Positions 8,787 through 16,901 of a DNA stretch of 64,000 nt are shown here, in pieces. Both the position numbers and the translations under genes were made by a program. This stretch comes from Roseiarcus sp963805295 (GTDB lineage: Bacteria > Pseudomonadota > Alphaproteobacteria > Rhizobiales > Beijerinckiaceae). The notes beneath the pieces were generated by a model. That model had not been told where the DNA came from, made no database searches, and worked only from the letters and a program-made list of their open reading frames with translations. The stretch lies in contig CAWDTW010000052.1 in assembly GCA_963805295.1 (NCBI GenBank), positions 100,753 through 164,752 on the forward strand. Reading direction: 5' to 3'. How positions within the stretch are numbered: the first letter of the stretch is position 1; each line of letters begins with the position of its first letter.

Positions 8787-10244
8787 ATGACCGCCCTCGC
8801 GACCCATCGACCGCTCGTTCTCGCCGCCGTGATGGCGGCGAATTTCATGATCGCCATCGAGGCGACGATCGTCTCGACCGCCATGCCGCAGATCGTGGCG
8901 CAACTCGGCGGGCTCGCGCTCTACAGCTGGGTGTTCGCGGCGTTCCTCCTGACCCAGACCGCGACGACCGTCGTCTTCGGCAAGCTCTCGGACCTGAAAG
9001 GCCGCAGGGCGGTCATCCTGTCGGGCATCGCGATCTTTCTCGCGGGCTCGATTCTGTGCGGCTTCGCCTGGTCGATGCCGTCGCTGATCGTCTTCCGCCT
9101 CGTGCAGGGCATCGGCGCGGGCGCCGTGCAGCCGGTCGCGATGACCATCGTCGGCGATCTCTATTCCGTCCACGAGCGCGGCAAGATCCAGGGCTGGCTC
9201 GCCAGCGTCTGGGCGCTCTCGGCCGTCATCGGACCGCTGGTCGGCGGCCTCATCATCCAGTACTGGTCCTGGGCCTGGATTTTTTGGATGAACCTGCCGA
9301 TCGGCATTCTCGCCTCCGCCGGCTTCTGGCTCTATCTGCACGAGAAGACCTCGCGGGCGCGCGGTCGGATCGACCATGTCAGCGCCGGCGTCTTCACTAT
9401 CGCCATCGCCGCGGTGATGGCGGACCTGACCGCGCTTTCGACCGCAGGCCGGACCGAGACTTTCATCATCACCGTCATCGCGATCGCCGCCGTCGTCTTG
9501 TTCGTCGTCCAGGAGCGGCGCTCGCCCGAGCCGATGATCTCGCTCGAACTCTGGGGCCGCAGGCCGATCGCCGCGGTCAACGCCTCCTCGTTGTTTGCGG
9601 GCATGGTGATCATCGGGCTCACCACTTTCCTGCCGGTTTTCGTCCAGGGGGTGATGCAGAAGCCGCCGCTGGTCGCCGGCTTCGCCCTTTCGGCGATGGT
9701 GCTCGGCTGGCCGATCGGCGCGACGCTCTCGCCGCGCATCTGGGCCCGATTCGGCCTTCGCCGGGTCTTGCGCGCAGGCGCGGCGCTGATCCCGCTCGGC
9801 GCGCTCGTCTTCGTGTTCCTCAAGCCCGACACCCCGCCCTTTGTCGCCGGCGTCGGCTCCGCCGTCGTCGGGTTCGGCATGGGGCTTTCGAGCAGCGCCT
9901 CGATCGTGCTGATCCAGGAGATCGTCGACTGGTCGGAGCGCGGCAGCGTCACCGCCTCCTACCTCTTCGCCCGCACCCTCGGCAGCACGTTTGGCGCGAC
10001 GGTGTTCGGCGCGGTCCTCAACGCCGGCCTCATGCGTTCCGGCATGGGCGCCGCGACCTCGGACGATCTGCGCCGCCTCCTCCAAGGCGGCGCGACTGCG
10101 GCCAACGCGGCGCTGAGGTCCGCGCTCGAAGCCTCGCTCCATCTCACCTTCGTCTCGATGTTCGCCGTCGCCGTGCTGATCGCGCTGACGGCCGCGATGG
10201 TGCCGAAGGTCGTTTTCGCCGCCAAACGCGCGCCGGCGGAATGA
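8787..10244 (+). CDS. MFS transporter, DHA2 (EmrB/QacA-like) family
   Basis: A polytopic inner-membrane protein of 485 residues, expected to export drugs or other small molecules using the proton gradient. Hydrophobic helices run the whole length. Motif A appears as GKLSDLKGRRAV after the second helix, and the antiporter motif C as SAVIGPLVGG in the fifth; WIFWMNLPIG is typical of DHA2 proteins with 14 helices. ATG 8787 follows GAGG at good spacing. No regulator gene is adjacent, so the substrate cannot be inferred from context. It runs on the same strand as the vapB remnant but probably has its own promoter. Confidence 0.85.
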   Translation: MTALATHRPLVLAAVMAANFMIAIEATIVSTAMPQIVAQLGGLALYSWVFAAFLLTQTATTVVFGKLSDLKGRRAVILSGIAIFLAGSILCGFAWSMPSLIVFRLVQGIGAGAVQPVAMTIVGDLYSVHERGKIQGWLASVWALSAVIGPLVGGLIIQYWSWAWIFWMNLPIGILASAGFWLYLHEKTSRARGRIDHVSAGVFTIAIAAVMADLTALSTAGRTETFIITVIAIAAVVLFVVQERRSPEPMISLELWGRRPIAAVNASSLFAGMVIIGLTTFLPVFVQGVMQKPPLVAGFALSAMVLGWPIGATLSPRIWARFGLRRVLRAGAALIPLGALVFVFLKPDTPPFVAGVGSAVVGFGMGLSSSASIVLIQEIVDWSERGSVTASYLFARTLGSTFGATVFGAVLNAGLMRSGMGAATSDDLRRLLQGGATAANAALRSALEASLHLTFVSMFAVAVLIALTAAMVPKVVFAAKRAPAE

Positions 10245-10449
10245 GCCGATTTCGACGGCGTGTGCCGCGGACCTGCGGTCGGCGCCGGTTTCGGACATTG
10301 CGCGGACGGAGGCTGACGAGGCGAAGCCGCCATGGCGCGTGAGCCTCCGGACGAGGCTCGACCGCGGGACCCGAGGGCCGCGCGGACTTGGGGCGTGCGG
10401 ACTTGCCCGCGCAAGCGCTCCGACGTCGCGGCCTCAAATCTCTTCCTGA

Positions 10450-10640
10450 TTACGCGGCAACGTCAGCCAGTTTTAGCAAGCGGTAAGGCATCGGGGCGGT
10501 CCTCAGCGCAACGAATGCGAGGCGGGGGATCATGGTTTCGAGGTCGTATCGGCGATTGAATTGATATTCGAACTCCGCGAGATATCGAGGGACGTGTTTT
10601 TCTCGCACGGCTCGGTAGGTCCCCACGAGGGCGGCTTGAT
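10450..10640 (-). mobile_element. IS1595-family transposase remnant (C-terminal end only)
   Basis: On the minus strand the residues HVPRYLAEFEYQFNRRYDLE and MPYRLLKLADVAA match the conserved C-terminus of IS1595-type DDE transposases. Only about 60 residues remain; the catalytic core is missing, and no terminal repeats were seen. It lies directly upstream of the RAYT gene, whose leader probably forms the other boundary. The 205 bp before it (10245-10449) holds nothing I can recognise. Confidence 0.65.
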
Positions 10641-10714
10641 CATTACGGGGACACTTGCTTTTTTCCCCATCGCGGGCGATGATCCTGGCGGCGATCGCCA
10701 CTTTAGGAGCCTCC

Positions 10715-11422
10715 ATGGCGCGCATCGGCCGGTTTGTCGTTCCCGATCTGCCCCATCATGTGACCCAGCGCGGCAATCGGCGCGAGCGGGTGTTCTTCGG
10801 CGACGACGACTACGCGCTCTATCGCGATCTTCTGCATGAGGCCTGCCTTCGCGAGGGCGTCGCCTGCTGGGCCTATTGCCTGATGCCCAACCACGTCCAT
10901 CTTATCCTGACGCCGCGAACGCCCGAGGGCCTGGGGCGGGCGCTCGGCAAGGCGCACCGGCGCTATTCGGCCTTCGTCAACGCGCGGATGCGGGTGACCG
11001 GCCATCTCTTCCAGGCGCGCTTTTCCTCGGTCGTGATGGACGAGGACCATCTGATGGCCGCGGCGCGGCATGTCGCGCTGAACCCGGTCCGGGCAAAACT
11101 CGTCGCGCGAGCCGAGGATTGGCGCTGGTCGAGCGTGCGCGCCCATCTCGCCGGGCGCGACGACGGGCTGGTCGAGGTCGCGCCACTGCTCGCGCGCTGC
11201 GGCGGACGTTTTCCCGATCTCCTCGCCGATCCGCCCGAGCCCGCCAGAATCGCCGCGCTGCGCGCCGCCGAGACCATCGGCCGCCCGCTCGGCGCGGGCG
11301 CCTTCCTCGACCGCCTCGCGGCGCTGACCGGGCGCGACCCGCGACCGGGCAAACGGGGGCGCAAGAGCCGCGCCGCGGCGCAAGCGATCGAGGTCGGAGG
11401 CCATCGCGATAGAAGCAAATAA
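10715..11422 (+). CDS. REP-associated tyrosine transposase (RAYT)
   Basis: A single-domain Y1 transposase of the IS200/IS605-related RAYT group, about 235 residues. These enzymes bind and cleave single-stranded REP hairpins and are normally chromosomal single-copy genes. The N-terminal PDLPHHVTQRGNRRERVF and the metal-binding HUH motif MPNHVHLIL are clear; KAHRRYSAFVN holds the candidate nucleophile Tyr, and GHLFQARF and VALNPVRAKLV complete the family pattern. ATG 10715 follows AGGAG. Beyond the usual domain there is an extra basic C-terminal tail (about residues 180-235). The REP doublets at 7.3, 25.6 and 44.5 kb and the hairpin at 11570-11613 are candidate substrates. Confidence 0.85.
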   Translation: MARIGRFVVPDLPHHVTQRGNRRERVFFGDDDYALYRDLLHEACLREGVACWAYCLMPNHVHLILTPRTPEGLGRALGKAHRRYSAFVNARMRVTGHLFQARFSSVVMDEDHLMAAARHVALNPVRAKLVARAEDWRWSSVRAHLAGRDDGLVEVAPLLARCGGRFPDLLADPPEPARIAALRAAETIGRPLGAGAFLDRLAALTGRDPRPGKRGRKSRAAAQAIEVGGHRDRSK

Positions 11423-11569
11423 TGCAAACAAGCATGTGTCGACGTTTTATCCGGCATCGCCGGACCGACAGATTTTTTCGAACACTTGCTTTGGGAAAAT
11501 CGAAGTCGGCGCTATCATGGCTCCCAGGGATGCGATCGAAATCGGCGCCCTAATGCCTGCGCGCTCTCC

Positions 11570-11613
11570 CTTCTCCCGCAGAGGGCGTCGAAAGACGCCC
11601 TCTGCGGGAGAAG
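11570..11613. repeat. Perfect 20-bp hairpin with GAAA loop
   Basis: The arms 11570-11589 and 11594-11613 are perfect reverse complements separated by GAAA, a GNRA-type loop. The outer part (cttctcccgc...gcgggagaag) is the same core as the REP hairpins, but the stem is extended by agggcgtc/gacgccct. It lies about 150 bp downstream of the RAYT gene. It could be a REP variant or a terminator-like structure; there is no T-run after it. Confidence 0.75.
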
Positions 11614-11710
11614 GGAATGCGCGCCTTCTGCGGGCGCAGCGCCGAAGACTTTTTCTGCGGAAATCGGCGACAACCCATTGAATAGACTCAATTCGCGGAA
11701 GAAAATCGAT

Positions 11711-11810
11711 TTGGATTTCCTTCAGAGAAAGTTGGATTTCGTTCAGTAAAACTTGGTTTTCCTTCAGGTTTGGTTTGGAATTCCTTCAGTCTGGCTTGGA
11801 ATTCCTTCAG
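11711..11810. repeat. Five direct repeats with 21-bp period (iteron-like)
   Basis: A 15-base core, ttgga(a/t)ttccttcag with small variants, begins at 11711, 11732, 11753, 11775 and 11796, giving spacings of 21, 21, 22 and 21 bases with six variable bases between cores. The region is AT-richer than its surroundings. Two helical turns per repeat is typical of iterons or arrayed protein-binding sites. The stretch 11423-11992 otherwise has no gene; 11937-11985 resembles a short repeat also present near 39030-39075. Confidence 0.75.
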
Positions 11811-11992
11811 TGCGGTCAGGAGGCCGGCCGCGCCCGGGCCTTTCGCTCGCTGCGGGAGAGCGACGACGGCTTCCCCGGCGCAGAGCGCCCCCCCCGGCGG
11901 GACGCGACCCCGGAGTTGAGCGCGGGTCCGATCGAAATGGCGCCGCAAGGGCTTGAAAAGATTGAATCCGGCGATGGAAATGGCGCCGGCGG

Positions 11993-12757
11993 TCAGCGCG
12001 TCGCGACGAAGAACAGTCTCGGGAACGGCAGCAGCGCGGTTCCGTCCGCCTCCGCCGGATAGGCCTCGGCGATCGCGGCCTCGTAGCGGGCGAGATAGGC
12101 CTCGCGCTCCCCGGCGTCGAGCGGGTCGATGAAGGGCCGGAGGCCTGTGCTCTTGAACCATTCGACGATGGCGCGCGCGCCGGCGAGCGGATGGAAATAG
12201 GTCGTGCGCCAGATGTCGATGCGCGGCGCATGGCGCTTGAGCAGCCGAAGGTACCAGTCGGCGCCGCGGAGCGCCGCCCGCGCCTTCGCGGCGTCAGCGA
12301 GTTTTCCGACCCAGGGCCCGTCGGCCGCGACCTCGAGCATCAGCCGTTGCGAGGGCTCGTCGAGATTGTCGGGGATCTGCACGGCGAGCGAGCCGCCGGG
12401 GCTGAGCTTGCCGATCAGCGCGGGCAGCAGGGCCTCGTGGTCGGGAATCCATTGGATGACGGCGTTGGCGAGGATGACGTCGAAGCCTGCGCCCGCCCAG
12501 CCTTCGATGTCGGCGAGTTCGAAGGCAATGTCCGGCAGCCGTTTCCGCGCCGCCGCGATCATGTCGGCGGAACTGTCGACGCCGACGATCTCGGCGTCCG
12601 GGTAGCGCGCCCGCAGCGCCTCGGTCGAATTGCCCGGGCCGCAGCCGAGATCCGCCGCGCGGCGCGGCTCGGCGTTCGGCACGCGCGCGATCAGATCCCA
12701 CACCGGGCGGGTGCGCTCCTCCTCGAATTTCACATATTGCGCGGCCGACCAAGTCAT
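11993..12757 (-). CDS. tam: Trans-aconitate 2-methyltransferase
   Basis: A SAM-dependent methyltransferase of 254 residues that methylates trans-aconitate, removing an inhibitor of aconitase. The N-terminus MTWSAAQYVKFEEERTRP is diagnostic for Tam. SAM-binding motif I is ADLGCGPGNSTE, followed by VGVDSS, and later ILANAVIQWIPDH and LSPGGSLAVQIPDN. The ATG at 12757 was chosen because GAGGGA precedes it and because Tam proteins begin here; the open frame extends further upstream into pdxH. It begins seven bases after the pdxH stop, so the two are very likely one transcript. Length is normal for the family. Confidence 0.92.
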   Translation of the reverse strand: MTWSAAQYVKFEEERTRPVWDLIARVPNAEPRRAADLGCGPGNSTEALRARYPDAEIVGVDSSADMIAAARKRLPDIAFELADIEGWAGAGFDVILANAVIQWIPDHEALLPALIGKLSPGGSLAVQIPDNLDEPSQRLMLEVAADGPWVGKLADAAKARAALRGADWYLRLLKRHAPRIDIWRTTYFHPLAGARAIVEWFKSTGLRPFIDPLDAGEREAYLARYEAAIAEAYPAEADGTALLPFPRLFFVATR

Positions 12758-12764
12758 GCGTCCC

Positions 12765-13379
12765 TCACGGATAAAGCCTGCGCCGTTCCCACGGCGCGTC
12801 GACGCCGGCGCGGCGGAACAGGACCCGATCGTGCAGCCGGAACGCTCCGTCATGCCAGAACTCGATCTCGAGCGGTGCGAGGCGCCAGCCGCGCCAGTAT
12901 GCCGGCCGCGGAATCTCGCCGTCTTCGAACTGCTTGGCGTACGACTCGACCGCCGCCTCCAGCGCGGCCCGCGATTCGAGCGGTCGCGACTGCTGGCTCG
13001 CCCAGGCGCCGATCCGGCTCTGCCTCGGACGGGTGGCGAAATAGGCGTCGGCTTCGGCTGTCGCGATCTCGCTCACGGGGCCGCGGAATCGCGCCTGCCG
13101 GCGCAACGACTTCCAGTGGAAGAGCGCCGCCGCCTTCGGATGGGCGGCGAGTTCGCGCCCCTTGGCGCTTTCGGCGTTGCCGTAGAAAACGAGGCCGCGC
13201 GCGTCCGCGCCCTTGCAGAGCAGCGTCCGGGCGTCGGGCAAACCGTCCCCGTCCACCGTCGCGAGCGTCATCGCCTCGGGATCGTTGAGCTCGGACGCCC
13301 CCGCCTCTTCGAGCCAGAGCCGGAAGAGCGCGATGGGATCGTCAGCCTCGGTAAAGTCGCGTGATGCTGAGCCGCTCAA
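12765..13379 (-). CDS. pdxH: Pyridoxamine 5'-phosphate oxidase
   Basis: An FMN-dependent oxidase of 204 residues making pyridoxal 5'-phosphate in the last step of vitamin B6 synthesis and salvage. Visible family blocks are PEAMTLATVDGDGLPDARTLLCKG, the FMN-binding FHWKSLRRQARFRGPV, TRPRQSRIGAWASQQS, WRGWRLAPLEIEFW and the C-terminal RVLFRR...WERRRLYP. It is the promoter-proximal gene of the pdxH-tam pair and is divergent from the DnaJ-type gene 229 bp away. That spacer has no further gene I would support. Confidence 0.93.
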   Translation of the reverse strand: MSGSASRDFTEADDPIALFRLWLEEAGASELNDPEAMTLATVDGDGLPDARTLLCKGADARGLVFYGNAESAKGRELAAHPKAAALFHWKSLRRQARFRGPVSEIATAEADAYFATRPRQSRIGAWASQQSRPLESRAALEAAVESYAKQFEDGEIPRPAYWRGWRLAPLEIEFWHDGAFRLHDRVLFRRAGVDAPWERRRLYP

Positions 13380-13608
13380 GACGATGATGCTCCTTGACGC
13401 GATGAAACCAATCGGCCTTTCGCGCGTAAACCGTCATAGACGCCGCAATCGGGATCGACAACCGCGTCCGACTCGGTGAAGCTCGCGCGAATCGCGCCCG
13501 CCGGCCGGCGGCGCCGCCGGACTTGCAGGGCGCCGGGCGAAGACCCAGATAGAGACGGGAGACATCGGCGTCTGTGCTCTGACGAGGCGGGCGCCTCAAA
13601 ATGGGCTC

Positions 13609-14553
13609 ATGATGCGCAATCCGTACGACGTTCTTGGGGTGCCGAAGTCGGCCAGCGCGGCTGAGATCAAGTCGGCCTTCCGGAAGCTCGCCAAGAAGTA
13701 CCATCCGGACCAGAGCAAGGAGCCGAGGGCGAAAGAGCGTTTCGCCGAGGTCGGCTCGGCCTACGAGATTCTCGGCGACGAGAAGAAGCGCGGCGCCTTC
13801 GACCGCGGCGAGATCGACGCCGAGGGCAAGCCGCGCGCGCCGCAATTCGAGGGCTTTGGCTTCGGCCGTCAGCCAAGCGGCGGAGGCGCCGATTTCCGCG
13901 GATTTGGCTTCGACTTCGGACCGGGCGGGTTTTCCGCCGGCGGCGGGTCGATCGACCCGGACATTCTGTCGGAGCTCTTCGGCGCCGGGCGGCGCGGCAG
14001 CTCGCGGCCTCAGCCGTCGCGCGGCGAAGACATCGCCGTCATCGTCGCCGTGCCGCTCGCCACCGCCGCGAACGGCGGCTCGGTTCGCGTCGCTTTGCCG
14101 ACCGGCAGAACGCTCGATGCGACCGTGCCGGCCGGAATTGAGGAGGGAAAATCGATTCGCTTGCGCGGCCAGGGCCATCCGGGCCAGCGCGGCGGATCGG
14201 CGGGCGACGTGATCGTGTCGGTCCGCTATGCGCCCCATCCGGTCTTCAAGGTCGAGGGGCGCGACCTCAGGCTCGATCTGCCGATCACCCTCTACGAAGC
14301 GGTTCTCGGCGGCAAGGTGCGCGTGCCGACGCTCGGGGGCGAGGTCGAAATGTCGATTGCTCCGGGCATGAGCGGGGGCCGAGTGCTGAGGCTGCGCGGC
14401 AAGGGCATGCCCGCCGCGGGCGAACAGGCCGCAGGCGATCTTCTGGCGACGATTCGGATCGTGCTGCCGGATTCGGCGGACCACGAACTGACGGAACTGA
14501 TGCGCAAATGGCGCGACCGTAAGCCGTATGACCCCCGCTCGGGCCGACGGTGA
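13609..14553 (+). CDS. DnaJ-family co-chaperone without zinc finger (CbpA-like)
   Basis: A J-domain protein of 314 residues that would stimulate the ATPase of DnaK. The J domain covers about residues 4-70 with the HPD motif in KKYHPDQSK. A Gly/Phe-rich linker covers about 85-130, followed by two DnaJ C-terminal substrate-binding subdomains with AVIVAVPLATAANGGSVRVALPTGR and VEMSIAPGMSGGRVLRLRGKGMP. The CxxCxGxG zinc repeats of classical DnaJ are absent, so it is a type II protein like CbpA. Two ATG codons (13609 and 13612) are adjacent and either may start it. It stands alone between pdxH and fabI. Confidence 0.88.
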   Translation: MMRNPYDVLGVPKSASAAEIKSAFRKLAKKYHPDQSKEPRAKERFAEVGSAYEILGDEKKRGAFDRGEIDAEGKPRAPQFEGFGFGRQPSGGGADFRGFGFDFGPGGFSAGGGSIDPDILSELFGAGRRGSSRPQPSRGEDIAVIVAVPLATAANGGSVRVALPTGRTLDATVPAGIEEGKSIRLRGQGHPGQRGGSAGDVIVSVRYAPHPVFKVEGRDLRLDLPITLYEAVLGGKVRVPTLGGEVEMSIAPGMSGGRVLRLRGKGMPAAGEQAAGDLLATIRIVLPDSADHELTELMRKWRDRKPYDPRSGRR

Positions 14554-14731
14554 CCGGAAAGTTGCGGCGGCGAAAACGACCGTCGCGATCCCGTCTCGAG
14601 GCGGCCTATATGAGCGGACTCACACATTTTGTGACGGCAGAACGACAGTCGGCGGCTTCCCATGGGCGCCCGGCAAGGTTAAGGGATGCCGCAAACATTC
14701 CCTTTCCACGATGACGCGCAGCGAGGCTTTG

Positions 14732-15571
14732 ATGGAGCAAACCGGTCTGGTCGGCGCCGAATCGGGCGTCATGCGCGGGATGCGCGGCGTCATCCTCGGC
14801 GTGGCGAACAGTCGCTCGATCGCCTGGGGCATCGCCAGGGCCGCGCGCGCCGCGGGCGCCGAATTGGCGTTCACCTATCAGGGCGAGGCGCTGGAAAAGC
14901 GGGTGCGCCCGCTCGCACAGGAACTCGGCGCCGAGGTGCTCGGCCATTGCGACGTCACCGAAGGCGAGACGATCGACGCGGTCTTCGCGCAAGCCGCGAA
15001 GCTATGGGGCTCGCTCGATTTCGCCGTCCATTGCATCGCGTTCGCCGACAAGGACCAGTTGAGCGGCCGCTATATCGACACCACCGAGGGCAATTTCACC
15101 AAGTCGCTCGCCATTTCCTGCTATTCCTTCACGTCCGTCGCACAGCGGGCGGAGAAGCTCATGACGAACGGCGGGTCGATGCTGACGCTGACCTATTACG
15201 GGGCGGAAAAATGGATGCCCCACTATAACGTGATGGGCGTCGCAAAGGCCGCGCTCGAGGCGAGTGTCCGCTATCTTGCGGCGGACCTCGGCGAAAAAGC
15301 CATCCGCGTCAACGCCATCTCGGCCGGCCCGATCAAGACGCTGGCGGCGTCGGGCATCGGCGATTTCCGCTATATCCTGCGCTGGAACGAATACAACGCC
15401 CCGCTCCGGCGCTCGGTCACGATCGAAGAAGTCGGGGACACCGCCGTCTATCTCTTGTCGCCGATGTCGCGCGGCGTCACTGGCGAAATCCTCCATGTCG
15501 ACGCCGGATACCATGTGGTCGGCATGAAGAATCCGGCCGCGCCGGACATTTCGGTGGCCAAGGACGCCTAG
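14732..15571 (+). CDS. fabI: Enoyl-[acyl-carrier-protein] reductase
   Basis: An NADH-dependent enoyl-ACP reductase of about 279 residues, catalysing the last step of each fatty acid elongation cycle. It shows the cofactor motif GVANSRSIAWGIA, the FabI block HCIAFADKDQL, LTLTYYGAEK with the catalytic Tyr, and the Tyr-x6-Lys pattern YNVMGVAK. The C-terminal block RVNAISAGPIKTLAASGI is also typical. ATG 14732 was preferred because GAGG lies six bases upstream; ATG 14711 in the same frame is possible. The stop overlaps the stop of the convergent MFS gene by three bases (CTAG). Confidence 0.93.
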   Translation: MEQTGLVGAESGVMRGMRGVILGVANSRSIAWGIARAARAAGAELAFTYQGEALEKRVRPLAQELGAEVLGHCDVTEGETIDAVFAQAAKLWGSLDFAVHCIAFADKDQLSGRYIDTTEGNFTKSLAISCYSFTSVAQRAEKLMTNGGSMLTLTYYGAEKWMPHYNVMGVAKAALEASVRYLAADLGEKAIRVNAISAGPIKTLAASGIGDFRYILRWNEYNAPLRRSVTIEEVGDTAVYLLSPMSRGVTGEILHVDAGYHVVGMKNPAAPDISVAKDA

Positions 15572-16767
15572 ACGGCCAGCCTCCGCCGTCGCTTGCCCGG
15601 TTCCGCGATCAGCCGCCATACGGCGACGGCCGCTATCGCCATGTGGACGGCGCCGTTCTGCAAGAAAAGCGCCTGCGGGCCGAAGTCCTTCATCAGGACG
15701 GACGCTATCGCCGGCGCGGCGATCGCCGCCACGCAATACATGAACAGCAGGCCGACCGAGATGAAGATCATGTCGTGCGGCGAGGCGCCGTCGTTAGCCA
15801 GCGAAACGGCGAGCGTATAGAGCGAGTAGGTCGTCGCGCCGACCAGGAAGCCGAGCGCGATGAGCCCGATGCCGGGCGCGGTCTGCCGGCTCAGCACGAT
15901 TTCGCAGGCCGCCCCTGCGATCATGGCGGCGGCCATGACCAGCCGCCGGTCGACCCGATCGGAGATCGCGCCGACCGGAAAGACGCCGAGCGCGGAGCCA
16001 ACCACGATCGCCGAGGTGAGCAGCGGCGCATGGTCAGGCGACATGCCAATCCCGACGGCGAAAATCGGACCCAACGCGAACGAGGCGCCATTCGCCGCGC
16101 CTGCGGCGAGGACCGCGAGGCAGGAAATCGGCGCCATGCGGATCAGCCACAAGAGGCGCGGACGGACGCCGCGCGGCTGGGCGGGCGGATCGACGCTCGT
16201 CATCGCCATGGGAAGAATCGCCAGCGCCAGCAGCGCGCCTGCGACCGCGAAAGGGGAAAAGCCGTTCGGACCCAACGGCTGCAGCGTCATCTGGCCGCCG
16301 GCGGAGGCGCCGAAATTGGCGATCTGATAGAGCGCGTAGAGCGCGCCGCGATTGGAATTGGTGGCTTTGGCGTTGATCCAGGCTTCGATCACCGCGTAAA
16401 GCCCGGCGAAGACGATGCCGATGAGCGCGCGGAAAACGAGCCACGCCCAGGGCGAGACGAAAACCGGCATGAGAATGACGGAAACCACCGCCAGGGCGAC
16501 AAAGGCCGCGAAGGCGCGGATATGGCCGCCGCGACGAATGATCGCCGGCGCGGCGAGCGTCCCCGCCAGCATTCCGGCGAAATAGACGGAACCCAGCAGG
16601 CCGACCGTCAGTTCGGGAAACCCCTCCATTCGGGCGCGCAAGGGCGTCGTCACGCCAACCAGCGCGTTGCCGCCGATCAGCAAAAGGACGGAGCACAGCA
16701 GCGCGGCGATGGAGGGAAAAGCGGTCAAGCGGAGAATCGGGGAGGTTCGTCGCGCCCATGGTGGCAC
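15568..16767 (-). CDS. MFS transporter (YcaD-like)
   Basis: A 12-helix inner-membrane transporter of 399 residues. The helices are easily seen as hydrophobic blocks (for example IAALLCSVLLLIGGNALVG near the start and SAIVVGSALGVFPVGAISDR in the second half, with the loop motif DRVDRR). The pattern LLGSVYFAGMLAGTLAAPAIIRRGGHIRAF and the conserved AVIEAWINAKATNSNRGALYA are characteristic of the YcaD-like branch, whose substrates are not established. It is convergent with fabI with overlapping stops and divergent from the DAHP synthase gene. An ATG slightly downstream cannot be excluded as start. Confidence 0.82.
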   Translation of the reverse strand: MPPWARRTSPILRLTAFPSIAALLCSVLLLIGGNALVGVTTPLRARMEGFPELTVGLLGSVYFAGMLAGTLAAPAIIRRGGHIRAFAAFVALAVVSVILMPVFVSPWAWLVFRALIGIVFAGLYAVIEAWINAKATNSNRGALYALYQIANFGASAGGQMTLQPLGPNGFSPFAVAGALLALAILPMAMTSVDPPAQPRGVRPRLLWLIRMAPISCLAVLAAGAANGASFALGPIFAVGIGMSPDHAPLLTSAIVVGSALGVFPVGAISDRVDRRLVMAAAMIAGAACEIVLSRQTAPGIGLIALGFLVGATTYSLYTLAVSLANDGASPHDMIFISVGLLFMYCVAAIAAPAIASVLMKDFGPQALFLQNGAVHMAIAAVAVWRLIAEPGKRRRRLAV

Positions 16768-16901
16768 GACATGCGCGCGGGAGCCGCACGAATAATCGCG
16801 AGGGAGCGCCGAAAATCGGCATGTCGCCCCGGCGTTTCGCCTTGCATAGTAGCCGCCTTCCGTTCAAAAGGCGCCCTTGAAGACGGATCGAGGCGTAAGG
16901 A

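Noticed and set aside
8772..10298. Long minus-strand open frame opposite the MFS transporter
   Set aside because: The composition (Arg, Glu, Asp, His-rich) is typical of the antisense of a GC-rich membrane-protein gene. There is no start signal and no motif.
11711..11810. CRISPR-like array
   Set aside because: The repeats are 15 bases with 6-base spacers, far shorter than CRISPR units, and no cas genes are near.
13342..13450. Short minus-strand peptide upstream of pdxH (MTVYARKADWFHRVKEHH)
   Set aside because: It overlaps the pdxH start in another frame, has no clear ribosome site and no known relatives.
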